Origin: Pseudobacter sp.
Lineage (GTDB): Bacteria > Bacteroidota > Bacteroidia > Chitinophagales > Chitinophagaceae
NCBI GenBank assembly: GCA_017849455.1
Contig: JAFIGX010000023.1
Location: forward strand, 1-53,374
Length of the DNA: 53,374 bases
Reading direction: 5' to 3'
The notes below the pieces were generated by a model. The model was not told where the DNA came from and did no database searches. It worked only from the letters and a program-made list of their open reading frames with translations. Made by a program: the position numbers and the translations under genes. Positions within the stretch are counted from its first letter, which is position 1. Each line of letters starts with the position of its first letter. This document shows, piece by piece, positions 52,301 to 53,374 of the stretch.

Positions 52301-53028
52301 TCGAATTTGTACACTAACCCCTTGTCGTCTGTGATCCGGAACCAACTAATACCACCAGGTGTGGAAGGAAATTTTTCGATCTTTGCTTTAGTGTACTCCA
52401 ATGGTACAATGGTCTGGTCTTTGCCGATCACAAATCTTCCCGAAAGGCCATTGATGGAATAACTGAACACATCCTGTTCTCCATCCAGAAGGCTGGACGA
52501 TACCTGCCGGATTGTATCTGTATAGGGTACATTGCGGGGAGTGATGGCGGTGGTGGAAGGAAAATTCAGCTGTTGAGTATTCCGACTATCAGTCTGATAG
52601 TACGCAGAGCCATCATACCCACTCGTATTTGCAGCCGGCAGCACAGGCGTCAGAAGAAATCCATGAAGAAAATCATCCGGCAACCCTCTTACTGTCCGCG
52701 AAACCCGTCCAATGCCCATTAGGCTCCAACCTAGTCCTGTATTGGACGCCATATCATCTACCTTATGGCCGCCTGCATGGTAAGACAATCCCAGGCTGAA
52801 TTGCAGCTTTCCTCTCTCCCACGACCACAGCGGATATGAGATCGATGGAATGCCAGTGGAATAATCCACCGGCTGGGTAGAGAATTTTTCCAGCGCAGCC
52901 GCATTGGGAGAAGGCGGAATGATCTTGGGGATATTGTCCCTTGTATGATCTCCGCTCGTCTGCGCTGTTAATTTACCGGCAATAAAAAGGGCACACAAAA
53001 ATGGCTTTAGGGTAGACATTTTATTCAC
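49324..53028 (-). CDS. SpvB/TcB-like secreted partner of the Rhs protein
   Basis: A 1234-residue exported protein (signal MNKMSTLKPFLCALFIAGKL, then TAQ). Near residue 75 the block FSLGLSYHAGG is followed by NTGLGWSLMGIGRVSR, the pattern of the SpvB/TcB toxin-shell N-terminus. Later parts contain repeat-like strands and an RHS/YD unit (YEYDHFNRLTLIRDKDSNIV near residue 1090). The last ~105 residues are a cysteine-rich tail (CPVCNTGTC, CINNVCETGVKVC). It is first in the operon, 51 bp upstream of the Rhs gene. In Tc toxins the TcB and TcC proteins together form a hollow case around the toxin tip; the pair here may do the same. Its exact role is inferred. Confidence 0.75.
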   Translation of the reverse strand: MNKMSTLKPFLCALFIAGKLTAQTSGDHTRDNIPKIIPPSPNAAALEKFSTQPVDYSTGIPSISYPLWSWERGKLQFSLGLSYHAGGHKVDDMASNTGLGWSLMGIGRVSRTVRGLPDDFLHGFLLTPVLPAANTSGYDGSAYYQTDSRNTQQLNFPSTTAITPRNVPYTDTIRQVSSSLLDGEQDVFSYSINGLSGRFVIGKDQTIVPLEYTKAKIEKFPSTPGGISWFRITDDKGLVYKFEYVEHQSAQIVSNAQTIDERTAQNLGSSWLLTKIIDPLSQDSIVFNYFRPQTGSQYETGFNQSRTYDLDKLSGSATVSTFELSTERNTYNIISGDEPVISSIVFPDGSTVSFEYNFDRTDLLHSKALTNVIVKNYQNTIFRQFQLSYSYFISAGGGTTVSGNDGTKRLRLDRIDEKSTDGTITKPTLFIYNSTALNTRGSKNIDFWGYNVNPARNNLIYIPSMPADALVAQRYGASYLEGADRRPDSVYAKAAVLEKIVYSTGGFTTFQYESNQAYSEMDYYEDKLTTTVPDWNRADFGLDRLMNLTGRTGEAVEFTLKTEEFDPRPTPDPNNPQPCFDQSQDIMIARFEITSTDNSFSTYVEGPYSGFLSPGKKTVINLPLNKDYNIKFIYDANANCAFTYPFKASASARYYIGKRDKLVGGIRVKKIISDPEGTGQPLIREFEYTNPDGHSSATITHVPDFSYYRTAVTHTVGFNVFVLTRHITQSNNPTNTLSYYNGAPMVYTRVIEKLSDGSLTERYYDPLISGDNGDDPDKYPYTPTQDFANLSGMLTKEVVKDKNGVVKTEKAITYNKVKTQLLNQANHRNLKIGMIASSDGFTANYYVAVPYFMYITRAEAMQEQNKTYENGKILVQTQDRTFDSDNYYLKTVTIINSKNESRTEEYGYVVSASGSVYDAMRAQNMLNYPTDKKLAKTNVTGGDLTRTKTDYQFYSSKPLVASIQSSVLLNPLQTEITFNAYDNKNNITQYTAKDGVITSFIWGYHQQYPVAKIVGRSYTDAVNSSGINLTVVDNPASDAGMQMELDKLRTLSGCLVNTYLYKPLVGMIRETDPKGISRYYEYDHFNRLTLIRDKDSNIVKKICYNYQGQPVTCGQVTTPVWQAMSGVCEATGSINTGNMIVTEKDMNPASSTYNQTRTVTVPSNGACPVCNTGTCTGNEKKCINNVCETGVKVCTSSVRINSTTWSVTFHYKWSDNSISPDYQENRSERCWTMQ

Positions 53029-53374
53029 AATTTTTTGTTGAGTTGAAATGTAATAAATGAGGCAGATCGTTCTTGAATTGCAGTGAAAAATCTAGGGAAC
53101 TGACACGTGGTATAGAAAACGTCCTTACTGGTATTAACAGATCGGCATATCTCATAAGCAAGGTAAATGGTTATAGGGTTTGCTTCAAAAATACAATAAT
53201 CATAGTTGCTACGGTGGGTAATTACCAACTATTTGGTAACTGTGTAGTTTTGAGTGGTAACTGTGTCAAATCCTTCAAAAAGCGTGTCATACTCCATCAT
53301 CTATCTTTTCAATTTTGTCCATAGAAGAACTTCATCCTACGGAAAGGATATTCGATAAAAGAGGCCGGCCTTCC
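53029..53374. promoter_or_regulatory. Upstream region of the toxin operon with paired direct repeats
   Basis: No gene is present. TGGTAACTGTGT occurs at 53234-53245 and 53255-53266, exactly 21 bp apart (two helical turns). A palindrome GGTAATTACC lies at 53217-53226. On the minus strand a -7-like TATTTTTG is at 53193-53186, about 160 bases before the ATG. A regulator binding the two repeats on the same face of the DNA would sit upstream of that box. Confidence 0.45.

Noticed and set aside
53025..53228. 67-codon minus-strand frame upstream of the TcB-like gene
   Set aside because: It overlaps the next start, has no known features and covers the probable promoter region.
1..53374. tRNA genes, rRNA genes, CRISPR arrays, riboswitches
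   Set aside because: I looked for T-arm strings such as GTTCGAATC, for regular short repeats with unique spacers and for familiar aptamer cores; none was convincing.

Overview
The window comes from a Bacteroidota genome, most likely the Chitinophagaceae or a close relative. The signs are: promoter-like boxes of the form TAnnTTTG with no clear Shine-Dalgarno sites, a split transketolase, Bacteroidota-type HmuY/HmuR haem uptake, a DksA relative that has lost its zinc cysteines, DUF6443-type Rhs proteins and a LolC/E-RbfA gene pair. The placement is inferred from gene content only. No rRNA, tRNA or CRISPR array was recognised.

Layout. 1-14.9 kb is housekeeping and envelope: wecA-like glycosyl-phosphate transferase, an orphan transketolase N-terminal subunit, lolC/E-like permease, rbfA, an MsbA-like ABC exporter preceded by a 24-codon upstream ORF, an FkbM methyltransferase, a DPP-IV peptidase, a PAP2 phosphatase with a C-terminal barrel-like part, a DksA-like protein with a histone-H1-like tail, and ileS. 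14.9-16.1 kb is almost gene-free and holds a tiny ORF followed by two overlapping hairpins. 16.1-25.3 kb is a complete haem pathway: hemH and hemJ leftward, hemA-C-D-E-F-B-L rightward, covering every step from glutamyl-tRNA to protohaem (C5 route, oxygen-dependent HemF, HemJ-type oxidase). 25.4-33.0 kb is a leftward haem acquisition operon (TonB receptor, HmuY-like lipoprotein, HmuT, HmuU, HmuV, HmuS, and a small CxxC protein), with an AraC regulator carrying a cysteine cluster just upstream. Cells carrying this segment can therefore both make and scavenge haem.

34.6-42.7 kb holds an M23 peptidase, alaS, a secreted tandem-PDZ protein, gatB and a TlpA-like lipoprotein. 42.7-44.0 kb is an intact IS256-type element. 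44.4-53.0 kb is a leftward three-gene operon: a TcB/SpvB-like secreted shell protein, an Rhs protein with DUF6443 and a C-terminal PD-(D/E)XK nuclease-like tip, and a small overlapping gene that is probably its immunity protein. This is the best candidate for an accessory conflict system here.

A second theme is a set of long inverted repeats from at least four sequence families. They sit at gene 3' ends, with arms that start at or within a few bases of stop codons (wecA, tkt/lolE, rbfA, msbA/fkbM, alaS, and slightly further from araC). They may act as terminators, be mobile repeats that target 3' ends, or both.
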